From Actinomycetes bacterium (GTDB lineage Bacteria; Actinomycetota; Actinomycetes; Mycobacteriales; Mycobacteriaceae), in contig JAEZDV010000032.1 of assembly GCA_023417985.1 (NCBI GenBank), forward strand, positions 1 to 7,669: a DNA stretch of 7,669 bases. Direction: 5' to 3'. Positions within the stretch are counted from its first letter, which is position 1. Each line of letters begins with the position of its first letter. The notes under the pieces were generated by a model. That model did no database searches. It saw nothing but the letters and a program-made list of their open reading frames with translations, and had not been told where the DNA came from. Shown here in pieces: positions 1 to 5,804 of this stretch. Made by a program: the position numbers and the translations under genes.

Positions 1-18
1 GCCCTTCGCACGTGATGC

Positions 19-801
19 CTATTTGATGTTCTGCTTCATCTCGTCGAGTTTCATCAGCACGGGCCATCCCCCGACGCTGAGGGCGTTTCCGTGCCCGGTC
101 TGGTGGATGTCGAATACCGACTGGATCGCCGCGTAGAAGCCCTGCACGTCCAGCGTCTGGTTGACGGCCCGCTTCGCCTGCCGAAGTCCGAACGGTGGCA
201 TCTGCGCGATCTGCTCGGCAAGTTCACGGACTTCGGCGTCGAGTCGATCCCGGGGCACGACCTTGTTGACCATCCCCGTCTTCTCCGCTTCCTCCGCGGT
301 GACCGGGCGCCCGGTGAAGAGAATCTCCTTGGCCTTACGTGGACCCAGTTCCCATGTGTGGCCGTGGTATTCGACACCGCCGATTCCCATCATCACAACA
401 GGATCGGAGAAGGAGGCATCCTCCGACGCGACGATGAGGTCACATGGCCAGCACAACAGCAGACCACCTGCGATACACCTACCCTGGACCGCGGCAATCG
501 AAGGCTTGGGGATGTTCCGCCACCGCATCGAGTACTCGAGATAGCGGCGGGACTCGGTGGAGTAGATCATCTCGAGAGTGATCTTGTCGGGAACCGGTCC
601 ACCTCCGCGCATGTCGTGGCCGGCGGAGAAGTGCTTACCCTCCGCCCGGAGGACGATCACCGACACGTCCGGGTCGTCCCCGGCCTTCCGCCACGCGGCA
701 TCGAGTTCGTCGAGCAGGTCCGCATTCTGGGCGTTCGCGGCGTCGGGCCGGTTGAGCGTGATGGTAGCGATCTTGTCCTCGACGTCGTACAGGATGTACA
801 T
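19..801 (-). CDS. Crotonase-fold (enoyl-CoA hydratase/isomerase family) protein lacking both classical catalytic glutamates
   Basis: This is a 260-residue protein of usual crotonase length, expected to act on an acyl-CoA in the cytoplasm. Family signatures are the N-terminal strand ITLNRPDAANAQN (about 14-26), the first oxyanion-hole segment HFSAGHDMRGGG (57-68), the second around IAGGL (110-114), and the C-terminal helical part with LFTGRPVTAEEAEKTGMVN (161-179). Aligned by eye with mammalian enoyl-CoA hydratase, the two glutamates that activate water (rat Glu144 and Glu164) correspond here to Leu115 (GGLLLCWPCD) and Val135 (FSDPVVMMG). Simple syn-hydration by the textbook mechanism is therefore doubtful. 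A polar cluster EYHGHTWE (144-151) follows and could supply other catalytic groups. The ATG at 801 was chosen because GAGGAG lies 6 nt upstream and the dehydrogenase stop is 10 nt away; a longer in-frame extension would run through the dehydrogenase gene. It is the last gene of a three-gene operon. The family call is firm; the reaction is unknown. Confidence 0.9.
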   Translation of the reverse strand: MYILYDVEDKIATITLNRPDAANAQNADLLDELDAAWRKAGDDPDVSVIVLRAEGKHFSAGHDMRGGGPVPDKITLEMIYSTESRRYLEYSMRWRNIPKPSIAAVQGRCIAGGLLLCWPCDLIVASEDASFSDPVVMMGIGGVEYHGHTWELGPRKAKEILFTGRPVTAEEAEKTGMVNKVVPRDRLDAEVRELAEQIAQMPPFGLRQAKRAVNQTLDVQGFYAAIQSVFDIHQTGHGNALSVGGWPVLMKLDEMKQNIK

Positions 802-811
802 GCCGGGCTCC

Positions 812-1987
812 TCATCCACGGGGAAGGCCGAGCACTCGCTCGGCGATGATGTTCCTCTGAATTTCCGACGTGCCGCCTGCGATCGTGCCGGCGAAACTTC
901 GGACGAAACGTTCGAACCAACTGGACGAGAAGTTGTCGAGATTCCACGGCACGTACGCTGACGTGCTTGCGGGGTGGGCAAGTCCGTCGGCACCCGCGGC
1001 ATCGAGCGCGTATTCCGCGCCGTTCTGCACGGCTTCGGATCCGAGCAGCTTGAGCACCGACAACGCCGGTACGTCCTGGTTGCCGCGTGACTCACGCACC
1101 AGCGCAGCCGAACCGAGCAATTTCAAGGCCTGATGATCCATGACGAGGCGCGCGAACCGATCGCGGTCCAGCACCGTTTCGGGTCGGAAGTCCTCGACGA
1201 TTTCCTGCAGCCGATCCGAGAAGCTCAGCCACAGCAGGGTCCGCTCGTGACCGAGCGAGCCGTTGGCGACCTTCCAGCCACCGTTCAACTCCCCGATCAG
1301 GTTCTCCGTGGGCACCCGCACGTCGGTGAAGAACACCTCGTTGAAGTCCAGGTCGTCGCCGTCGGCGATCGAGGCGAAGGGGCGCCGGACCACACCCGGG
1401 GTGTCGGTGGGGATGAGCAGGACGCTGATGCCCTTGTGTTTCGGCGCGTCGGGGTCGGTCCGCACGAAGGTGAGGAGAACGTCGGCGTCGTGAGCACCGG
1501 ACGTCCACACTTTCTGGCCGTTCACGACGAAGTGATCACCGTCGAGCACCGCCCGGGTGCGCAGGGAGGCAAGATCGGAACCCGCACCCGGCTCGCTCAT
1601 TCCCAGCGCAGCCGTGATCTCGGCACGCAGAATGGGAACGGCCCAGCGCTTCTTCTGCTCCTCGGATCCGAACGACAACAGGGAGGCTGCGATGATGCCG
1701 AGCCCTTGCGGGTTGAAGCTGTGGTAGATCCGTCGCTTCGACAACTCCTCGAGGTGGACGTACTGCTGGAGAATCGTCGCGTTCCGGCCCCCGTATTCCG
1801 GTGGGTTGGCGGGAAGCAGCCATCCGTGATCGAACTGCGTGCGTTGCCAGCGGCGGGCCCACTCCGGAACATCGGCGCTCGAACGTGCGCGTTCACCGGT
1901 TTCGGACTCGTCCGGCAGGTTCTCGTCGAGAAACGCCACGAATTCTGCGCGGAACTCCTCGACATCGGAATCAAACGAAAGTTGCAC
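812..1987 (-). CDS. Acyl-CoA dehydrogenase, full-length subunit with putative catalytic glutamate (FadE family)
   Basis: This 391-residue flavoprotein is predicted to introduce an alpha,beta double bond into an acyl-CoA using FAD. The order is N-terminal helical domain (1-125), middle beta domain starting with the signature GMSEPGAGSD (129-138) and VNGQKVWTSGA (155-165), then the C-terminal helical domain ending in AGGTSEIQRNIIAERVLGLPR (starts at 370). The medium-chain-type catalytic Glu before GT is Gly here. A Glu at 248 in GSLGHERTLL fits the helix-G position used by isovaleryl-CoA and long-chain dehydrogenases, as in the catalytic chains of actinobacterial heteromeric dehydrogenases for steroid side chains. 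The start is GTG at 1987, overlapping the end of the upstream dehydrogenase gene by 17 nt, with GAGGAG 4 nt before it. Its stop lies inside the Shine-Dalgarno region of the crotonase gene, so translational coupling is likely. The dehydrogenase call is firm; catalytic residue and pairing are inferred from motif alignment. Confidence 0.95.
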   Translation of the reverse strand: MQLSFDSDVEEFRAEFVAFLDENLPDESETGERARSSADVPEWARRWQRTQFDHGWLLPANPPEYGGRNATILQQYVHLEELSKRRIYHSFNPQGLGIIAASLLSFGSEEQKKRWAVPILRAEITAALGMSEPGAGSDLASLRTRAVLDGDHFVVNGQKVWTSGAHDADVLLTFVRTDPDAPKHKGISVLLIPTDTPGVVRRPFASIADGDDLDFNEVFFTDVRVPTENLIGELNGGWKVANGSLGHERTLLWLSFSDRLQEIVEDFRPETVLDRDRFARLVMDHQALKLLGSAALVRESRGNQDVPALSVLKLLGSEAVQNGAEYALDAAGADGLAHPASTSAYVPWNLDNFSSSWFERFVRSFAGTIAGGTSEIQRNIIAERVLGLPRG

Positions 1988-2963
1988 GGTACTCCTCGGC
2001 GATCAGCGCCCGATGCTCCGACGCGGAGCCGAGCATGTGCTCGGCAGCGCGGGCACGCTTGAGCGCAAACTGAAGGTCGTTCTCCCACGTGAATCCCATA
2101 GCACCGAACAACTGCAGGCCGTTGCGGAACACGAGGGATTGGCATTCTCCCGCAGCAGCTTTCGCCATCGATGCAGCAAGTTTGCGGCGCGGGTCGTTCT
2201 CCGCGACGGTCAATGCGGCGAAGTAGGCGAGCGCGCGAGCACGCTGGATGGCGACATGCATGTCGGTCGCCCGGTGCTTGACCGCCTGGAACGAGCCGAT
2301 GGCGACCCCGAACTGCTGACGGTTGCGCACGTGGTCGAGCGCAAGATCCAGAACACGCTGACACGCACCGACAGTTGAGAGCGCCAGGCCCGTTAGTGCG
2401 ATGTGACGCGCCCTCTCGACGTCGATACCCGTCAGCGGATCGTCGACTCGCACCGCGTCGAAGGTGACGTCCGCGACGTGGAGTACCGGGTCGAAGACTG
2501 CGCTTCGCTTCGCGGTGACCTTGTCTGCGGCAACCGTGAACACACCGGCCTCGGTGGCGACGGCGAGATGCTCCGCCCTGTCAGCCTCGAGCACCCGGAG
2601 CGCTGTGCCGTGCAGGAACCAGCCCGACGAACCGCGGTACGCCTTCACTCCGTCGTAGACGGCCGCTCCCGCATGGTCGGGTCCATTGTCGCCCGCGAGC
2701 GGCGCGTACTGCGTCGTCGTCGCGAGGAAGGGAGTCGGGTCGGCGGCCCGGCCGAGCTCTTCGATGACGACGGCCAGTTCGACAGCCGCGTCAGGGTCTG
2801 CGAGCTCGGTCCAGCCCATCCCCAGATAGGTCTTCCACAGGGGTGACGGATCAGCACCTCCGTCGACGATGCTGCGGACGAGTGTGGGTGGACATTCTTT
2901 AGCCGTTACTTCACGGACTGTTTTCTGCCACAACTGTTGATCGGAGTCGAACTCGAAGAGCAT
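1971..2963 (-). CDS. Short acyl-CoA dehydrogenase-like subunit, probable non-catalytic partner
   Basis: This 330-residue protein has the dehydrogenase fold but is clearly shorter than the roughly 380-400 residues usual for the family. The middle domain is abbreviated and has no GxSEPxxGSD signature. The C-terminal domain keeps RNRQQFGVAIGSFQAVKH (213-230), whose Arg and Gln commonly bind the FAD of the neighbouring chain, and QLFGAMGFTWENDLQ (284-298). At the helix-G position that could carry the catalytic Glu the sequence is VGACQRVLD, so no base is present there. Small subunits of this kind pair with full-length ones in alpha2-beta2 dehydrogenases of mycobacteria and rhodococci (FadE28-FadE29 and FadE26-FadE27 families), and the 17-nt overlap with the following full-length gene supports pairing. 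The ATG at 2963 was chosen over a start at 3005 because AAGGAGG lies 9 nt upstream and the longer form would begin inside the operator. It is first in the operon. Confidence 0.9.
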   Translation of the reverse strand: MLFEFDSDQQLWQKTVREVTAKECPPTLVRSIVDGGADPSPLWKTYLGMGWTELADPDAAVELAVVIEELGRAADPTPFLATTTQYAPLAGDNGPDHAGAAVYDGVKAYRGSSGWFLHGTALRVLEADRAEHLAVATEAGVFTVAADKVTAKRSAVFDPVLHVADVTFDAVRVDDPLTGIDVERARHIALTGLALSTVGACQRVLDLALDHVRNRQQFGVAIGSFQAVKHRATDMHVAIQRARALAYFAALTVAENDPRRKLAASMAKAAAGECQSLVFRNGLQLFGAMGFTWENDLQFALKRARAAEHMLGSASEHRALIAEEYRATFV

Positions 2964-3005
2964 TCCGGCAGGCCTCCTTGCCAGTGCTGCGATGCACAAT
3001 GGCAC

Positions 3006-3020
3006 GAGAATAACATTCTC
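3006..3020. promoter_or_regulatory. Probable TetR operator, copy 1 (GAGAAT-N3-ATTCTC)
   Basis: The sequence GAGAATAACATTCTC is a perfect 6-3-6 inverted repeat, 43 bp upstream of the short dehydrogenase start and about 120 bp upstream of the regulator's GTG. The same arms recur at 3791-3805 upstream of the thioesterase. Size and symmetry fit a TetR-family dimer. On the minus strand it contains TATTCT (3012-3007), a candidate -10 box for the dehydrogenase operon, so binding would block RNA polymerase. The arms do not match the KstR or KstR2 steroid-regulator motifs as I remember them. Binding by the adjacent regulator is inferred. Confidence 0.8.
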
Positions 3021-3035
3021 TTATGTGGATAGTAA
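3007..3035 (-). promoter_or_regulatory. Candidate promoter of the dehydrogenase/crotonase operon
   Basis: On the minus strand, TTACTA (3035-3030) is followed after 17 nt by TATTCT (3012-3007), which matches the TAnnnT pattern of actinobacterial -10 boxes. Transcription would begin near position 3000, giving a leader of about 37 nt that includes the AAGGAGG ribosome-binding site. The -10 lies inside the palindromic operator. The -35 match is weak (3 of 6 to TTGACA), so the exact boxes are uncertain, although some promoter must lie in this gap. Confidence 0.4.
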
Positions 3036-3094
3036 GAGTCTCTAGTCTCGCAGGCAGGGTACAGTCGGTCCCTCGAATCGCCCCTACCCTCCGG

Positions 3095-3107
3095 TACAGT
3101 GCATCTA
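3095..3107 (+). promoter_or_regulatory. Candidate -10 box and leaderless start point for the regulator transcript
   Basis: TACAGT at 3095-3100 is followed by exactly six bases and then an ATG at 3107. In actinobacteria a TAnnnT box 6-7 nt before the start codon is the usual layout of leaderless mRNAs. No Shine-Dalgarno sequence precedes this ATG, which fits. No convincing -35 box is visible (about 3072-3077 reads CTCGAA). The same 8-mer GGTACAGT occurs 35 bp upstream at 3058-3065, so an alternative, leadered start is possible. Confidence 0.45.
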
Positions 3108-3145
3108 TGTCCACCCCACGTGACGAAGCGCAGCTCGAGCGGTGA
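3107..3145 (+). CDS. Putative 12-codon leaderless upstream ORF coupled to the regulator
   Basis: A short ORF encoding MSTPRDEAQLER begins at an ATG placed exactly where a leaderless transcript from the TACAGT box would start. Its TGA stop (3143-3145) overlaps the GTG start of the TetR gene (3142-3144) as GTGA, the arrangement typical of translational coupling. The regulator's GTG has only a weak purine stretch (GAGC) before it, so ribosomes finishing this ORF could be its main source of initiation. The peptide is also compatible with being the true N-terminus of the regulator displaced by a one-base frameshift, because it is hydrophilic and in the +1 frame directly before it. I see no evidence that the peptide itself has a function. 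Confidence 0.4.
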   Translation: MSTPRDEAQLER

Positions 3146-3789
3146 CCGGCCCCAGCGAAGAGCCGGCCTGGAAGCAGCGGGCAGTCGAGCGGTCCATCCG
3201 GACCGCCAAGCTGCGCGCCGAACAACGCGTGCAGAGGTTCCTCGACGCGGCCCAGGCGATCATCACCGAGAAGGGAAGCACCGACTTCACGGTCCAGGAA
3301 GTAGTCGACCGGTCGAAGCAGTCGCTCCGCAGCTTCTACCTGCAGTTCGACGGTAAGCACGAGCTTCTGCTCGCCTTGTTCGAGGACGCACTCGGCCGCT
3401 CGGCCGACCAGATTCGCGCCGCCGCTGCCGGCCAGGACGACCCGCTCGATCAGCTCCGCGTCGCCGTCGAGTTGCTCTTCGAGTCGTCGCGCCCGGACCC
3501 GACCGCTCAGCGTCCGCTGTTCACCGATTTCGCACCTCAGCTGCTGCTCACGCATCCAGCCGAGGTCAAGGTCGCGCACGCGTCGATGCTTGCGCTCTTC
3601 ACGGAGCTCATGGAAAAGGTCGCAGCGGCGGGAAAGATGCGCGCAGGCGCGAATCCGAAGCGCATGGCGGCAATGACCATGCAGACCGTGATGTTCATCG
3701 CACAGTCGAGCGGTGGCGACGACACGGCGCGGGCGATCACCGCCGAAGAAGTGTGGGCCTTCTGCTCCGAAGGATTCGCTGCCCGCTGA
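3142..3789 (+). CDS. TetR/AcrR-family transcriptional regulator
   Basis: This 215-residue protein has an N-terminal TetR DNA-binding domain at about 32-78. FLDAAQAIITEKGSTDFTV forms the first helices, VQEVVDRSKQSLRSFYLQF (51-69) the helix-turn-helix, and KHELLLALFEDAL (72-84) the linking helix. The rest (about 85-215) is the variable all-helical ligand-binding and dimerisation domain, predicted to sense a small molecule, here plausibly an acyl-CoA. A basic N-terminal arm (KQRAVERSIRTAKLRAEQR, 11-29) precedes the HTH. The GTG at 3142 is the first possible start in frame, since a TGA sits in frame at 3121-3123. The gene is divergent from the dehydrogenase operon and 46 bp before the thioesterase, with identical palindromes on both sides, so it most likely represses both units. 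Direct autoregulation is unclear because the operator lies about 75 bp upstream of its likely -10 box. Confidence 0.92.
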   Translation: MTGPSEEPAWKQRAVERSIRTAKLRAEQRVQRFLDAAQAIITEKGSTDFTVQEVVDRSKQSLRSFYLQFDGKHELLLALFEDALGRSADQIRAAAAGQDDPLDQLRVAVELLFESSRPDPTAQRPLFTDFAPQLLLTHPAEVKVAHASMLALFTELMEKVAAAGKMRAGANPKRMAAMTMQTVMFIAQSSGGDDTARAITAEEVWAFCSEGFAAR

Positions 3790-3790
3790 C

Positions 3791-3805
3791 GAGAATCGTA
3801 TTCTC
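3791..3805. promoter_or_regulatory. Probable TetR operator, copy 2 (GAGAAT-N3-ATTCTC)
   Basis: GAGAATCGTATTCTC is a perfect inverted repeat with arms identical to those at 3006-3020 and a different 3-base centre (CGT versus AAC). Both copies are preceded by AC. It begins 1 bp after the regulator's stop codon and ends in the proposed -35 hexamer of the thioesterase promoter, so a bound dimer would block polymerase. Conservation of both arms with a free spacer is what a protein-binding site would show. Confidence 0.8.
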
Positions 3806-3836
3806 AAAGCTGCGTAAGTGCCTTACACTCGGCGTG
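3801..3836 (+). promoter_or_regulatory. Candidate promoter for a leaderless thioesterase transcript
   Basis: TTCTCA (3801-3806) and TACACT (3824-3829) are separated by 17 bp. Six bases after the -10 lies a GTG (3836), the same spacing seen between TACAGT and ATG at 3095-3107. No Shine-Dalgarno sequence precedes this GTG, so leaderless initiation fits. A second perfect inverted repeat, GTAAG-TGC-CTTAC (3814-3826), overlaps the -10 box; it may be chance or a further site. Confidence 0.5.
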
Positions 3837-4654
3837 TGCCCGAGCTCTGGAACGATCTCCTCAACTGCCTCGACCTACGCGCATGCCCCTCTGACGACGA
3901 CCGAGGCGACATCGCTCTCTTCGACGGAGCCAACCAGCAACTGGAGTATCACCGGTTGTTCGGCGGCCAGCTCCTGGCGCAGCTCGTACGCGGCGCGCAA
4001 CTCTCCTGCCCCGGCAAGAGCATCAAGTCGCTGCATGCGGTGTTCGCGCGTGAAGGCCGTGCGGACGAGCCCGTGCGGTACGAGATCACCCGCCGCCACG
4101 AGGGTCGTTCGTTCGCAACCCTCTCGGCCGTCGCTCAGCAGTCCCGCGGTGTGCTCGCCACCGCATCGGTCTCGATGCACGCGCACGAGGACGGGCCCGA
4201 ACTCCAGACGATCGAGGCTGTGCCACCGGTTCTCCCCACCGACACCCACACCGAGTTCTCGCTCATCCCCTGGGAAACCCGCACCACCACCGACCTTTCC
4301 CACTCCGGAGTGTCGGCACCCGAATTCGAGATGTGGATGCGCACGCCGGAGATCGACGCGGATTTCGCGCCGGCGCTCACCGCGTACGCGACCGACCTCA
4401 ACCTGATCGGGACCGCACTGCTCGGTGTCGACGGCTTCGATCACACCGGCAACGGAACGAAGTTCACCTCGGCGGTCACGTCGCACAACCTCTGGTTCCA
4501 CCGGCCGTTCCGGAGCGACGAATGGTTGCTGCTGCGGCAGCACAGCCCGATCCTGGTCCACGGCCGCTGTTTCGGCCGCGGCGACGTGCTCACCGAAAAC
4601 GGCTGCCTCGTCGCGTCGTTCGCGCAGGAAGCCCTCGTTCGCATCCCGCAGTAA
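3836..4654 (+). CDS. TesB-type (acyl-CoA thioesterase II) double-hotdog thioesterase
   Basis: This 272-residue enzyme is predicted to hydrolyse acyl-CoA to free acid and CoA in the cytoplasm. The N-terminal hotdog has YHRLFGGQLLAQLV (38-51) and KSLHAVFAREG (64-74); the C-terminal one has YATDLNLIGTALL (184-196), SHNLWFHRPFRSDEWLLL (216-233) and ASFAQEALVR (260-269). Compared by eye with E. coli TesB, the catalytic Asp204 and Gln278 correspond to Asp187 and Gln264, but the Thr228 position appears to be Val214 (Thr215 and Ser216 are next to it). Length is close to E. coli TesB (286). The GTG at 3836 was preferred because it is 6 nt after a TAnnnT box. An in-frame GTG at 3818 would add six residues but lies upstream of that -10. 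Operator copy 2 upstream suggests control by the TetR protein. The thioesterase may salvage CoA from stalled intermediates of the divergent dehydrogenase pathway. Confidence 0.9.
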   Translation: MPELWNDLLNCLDLRACPSDDDRGDIALFDGANQQLEYHRLFGGQLLAQLVRGAQLSCPGKSIKSLHAVFAREGRADEPVRYEITRRHEGRSFATLSAVAQQSRGVLATASVSMHAHEDGPELQTIEAVPPVLPTDTHTEFSLIPWETRTTTDLSHSGVSAPEFEMWMRTPEIDADFAPALTAYATDLNLIGTALLGVDGFDHTGNGTKFTSAVTSHNLWFHRPFRSDEWLLLRQHSPILVHGRCFGRGDVLTENGCLVASFAQEALVRIPQ

Positions 4655-4697
4655 CCGATCACGCTGTAACACCTCCCTTTCCGTGCGGTACCCGTCG

Positions 4698-5804
4698 ATG
4701 TCGAGGTATGAAGTGGAACAGTCGTTTCGGTCCGTCCCCATCGGTACTGCGATCGCTCGGGAAGGGGACGGCAACCGCCCGTTGCGAGTCGTCCAATGGG
4801 CCACCGGCAACATCGGCACACGGGCCCTCCGGGCAGTGATCGACCATCCGAATCTCACGCTCGCCGGGGTCTACGTACACAGCGACGACAAAGCCGGGCA
4901 GGAGGCGGGCGAACTGTGCGGCCGCGACCCGGTGGGTATCCGGACGACCCGGGAACTCGACGACATCCTGTCGCTCGACGCCGACTGCGTGCTGTACATG
5001 CCGTTGAGGTTCGATCTCGACGACGTGTGCCGGATCCTCGCGTCGGGCACGCACATCGTCACCACGCGAGGGGAGTTCCACCACCCGAGGACCATGGATC
5101 CGGCGATCCGTGCCGCGGTGGAGGAGGCGTGCGCTCTCGGGCACACCTCCATCCACAGCACCGGAAGCAGCCCAGGGTTCATCACCGAGGCCGTGCCGTT
5201 GGTCCTTTCGTCCATCCAGCGCCGGCTCGACCACCTGGCGATCGACGAGTACGCAGACCTCTCGCAGCGCAACTCGCCGGGAATCCTTTTCGAAATCATG
5301 GGTTTCGGTGGACCCGCCGGCACCTTCGAGGAATTCCGGCTCGCGCACGTGCAGTCCAACTTCGGGCCGTCCCTCTCCGCCCTCGCCGACGCTCTCGGTC
5401 TCTCCCTCGACTCGATCGAGGCATCCGGTGAAGTCGCCCTCGCCCGGAACCCCGTGACCATCGCGGCAGGAACGATCGACGCAGGGACCGTTGCGGCACA
5501 GAGGATCACCGTGTCCGGCATGAAGGACGGCCGGGAGCTCATGCGCTTCCGGCCGACCTGGTATTGCACCGGCGATCTCGACGCCGACTGGGACTTGCAT
5601 TCGACCGGGTGGCACATCTCCGTCGACGGCGACGCCCCACTCGACATCGAGATGCGGTTCCCGGTTCCGCTCGACCGGATGAGCGAGGTGTCTCCGTCCT
5701 ACACGGCCAACCGCGCGGTCAACGCGATTCCCGCGGTCTGTGCAGCGCAGCCCGGTATCCGGACCACCGTCGAACTACCCCTGATCGTTCCCGAGTTCAG
5801 CTGA
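4698..5804 (+). CDS. NAD(P)-binding Rossmann oxidoreductase, dihydrodipicolinate-reductase-like / 2,4-diaminopentanoate-dehydrogenase-like
   Basis: This 368-residue protein has an N-terminal Rossmann domain: LRVVQWATGNIGTRALRAV (29-47) is the dinucleotide-binding turn, followed by LTLAGVYVHSDDKAG (53-67) and DADCVLYMPLR (94-104). A central GSSPGFITEAVPLVLSS (156-172) and a longer C-terminal domain resemble actinobacterial proteins annotated as dihydrodipicolinate reductases or NAD(P)H-dependent amine dehydrogenases. It is about 100 residues longer than lysine-pathway DapB, and I see no DapB-type active site, so a lysine role is unlikely. These proteins occur often in lipid and steroid catabolic loci, but the substrate is unknown. 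The start is uncertain: ATG 4698 has no ribosome-binding site, whereas GTG 4713 has GAGG 6 nt upstream and would shorten the protein by five residues. The 43-bp gap after the thioesterase holds no clear promoter or terminator, so cotranscription is likely. Confidence 0.8.
   Translation: MSRYEVEQSFRSVPIGTAIAREGDGNRPLRVVQWATGNIGTRALRAVIDHPNLTLAGVYVHSDDKAGQEAGELCGRDPVGIRTTRELDDILSLDADCVLYMPLRFDLDDVCRILASGTHIVTTRGEFHHPRTMDPAIRAAVEEACALGHTSIHSTGSSPGFITEAVPLVLSSIQRRLDHLAIDEYADLSQRNSPGILFEIMGFGGPAGTFEEFRLAHVQSNFGPSLSALADALGLSLDSIEASGEVALARNPVTIAAGTIDAGTVAAQRITVSGMKDGRELMRFRPTWYCTGDLDADWDLHSTGWHISVDGDAPLDIEMRFPVPLDRMSEVSPSYTANRAVNAIPAVCAAQPGIRTTVELPLIVPEFS
5797..5804. other. Convergent gene overlap: palindromic double stop TCAGCTGA
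   Basis: The oxidoreductase (plus) and the MeaB-like gene (minus) end on each other. The 8-bp palindrome TCAGCTGA supplies the TGA stop for both strands, so the two reading frames overlap by 8 bp. No intergenic space exists for a dedicated bidirectional terminator. Confidence 0.85.

Noticed and set aside
315..330. GAGAATCTC near the crotonase 3' half, resembling a compressed operator
   Set aside because: It lacks the 6-3-6 architecture and is internal to a gene, far from any promoter.
802..1095. N-terminal extension of the crotonase frame up to 1095
   Set aside because: The extra residues are Arg/Ser-rich and overlap the dehydrogenase coding region; the ATG at 801 has GAGGAG at correct spacing and begins the conserved crotonase fold.
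1773..1785. GGAGAATCGTCGC, resembling half of the operator
   Set aside because: Only one arm (GAGAATCGT) matches, the second arm is absent, and it lies within the dehydrogenase coding sequence.
1133..2062. Plus-strand open frame opposite the full-length dehydrogenase
   Set aside because: It is a mirror frame of a strongly supported dehydrogenase, with no domain signature and no plausible ribosome-binding context.
2911..3807. Minus-strand open frame opposite the regulator and across the control region
   Set aside because: It would cover both operators and the divergent promoters and has no recognisable motif; the plus-strand TetR protein is clear.
4655..4697. Possible terminator or promoter between the thioesterase and the oxidoreductase
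   Set aside because: No stable inverted repeat, U tract or well-spaced -10 box was found in these 43 bases.
3875..4858. Long minus-strand open frame opposite the thioesterase
   Set aside because: It has low-complexity composition, no recognisable domain, and runs across the gap between two well-supported plus-strand genes.
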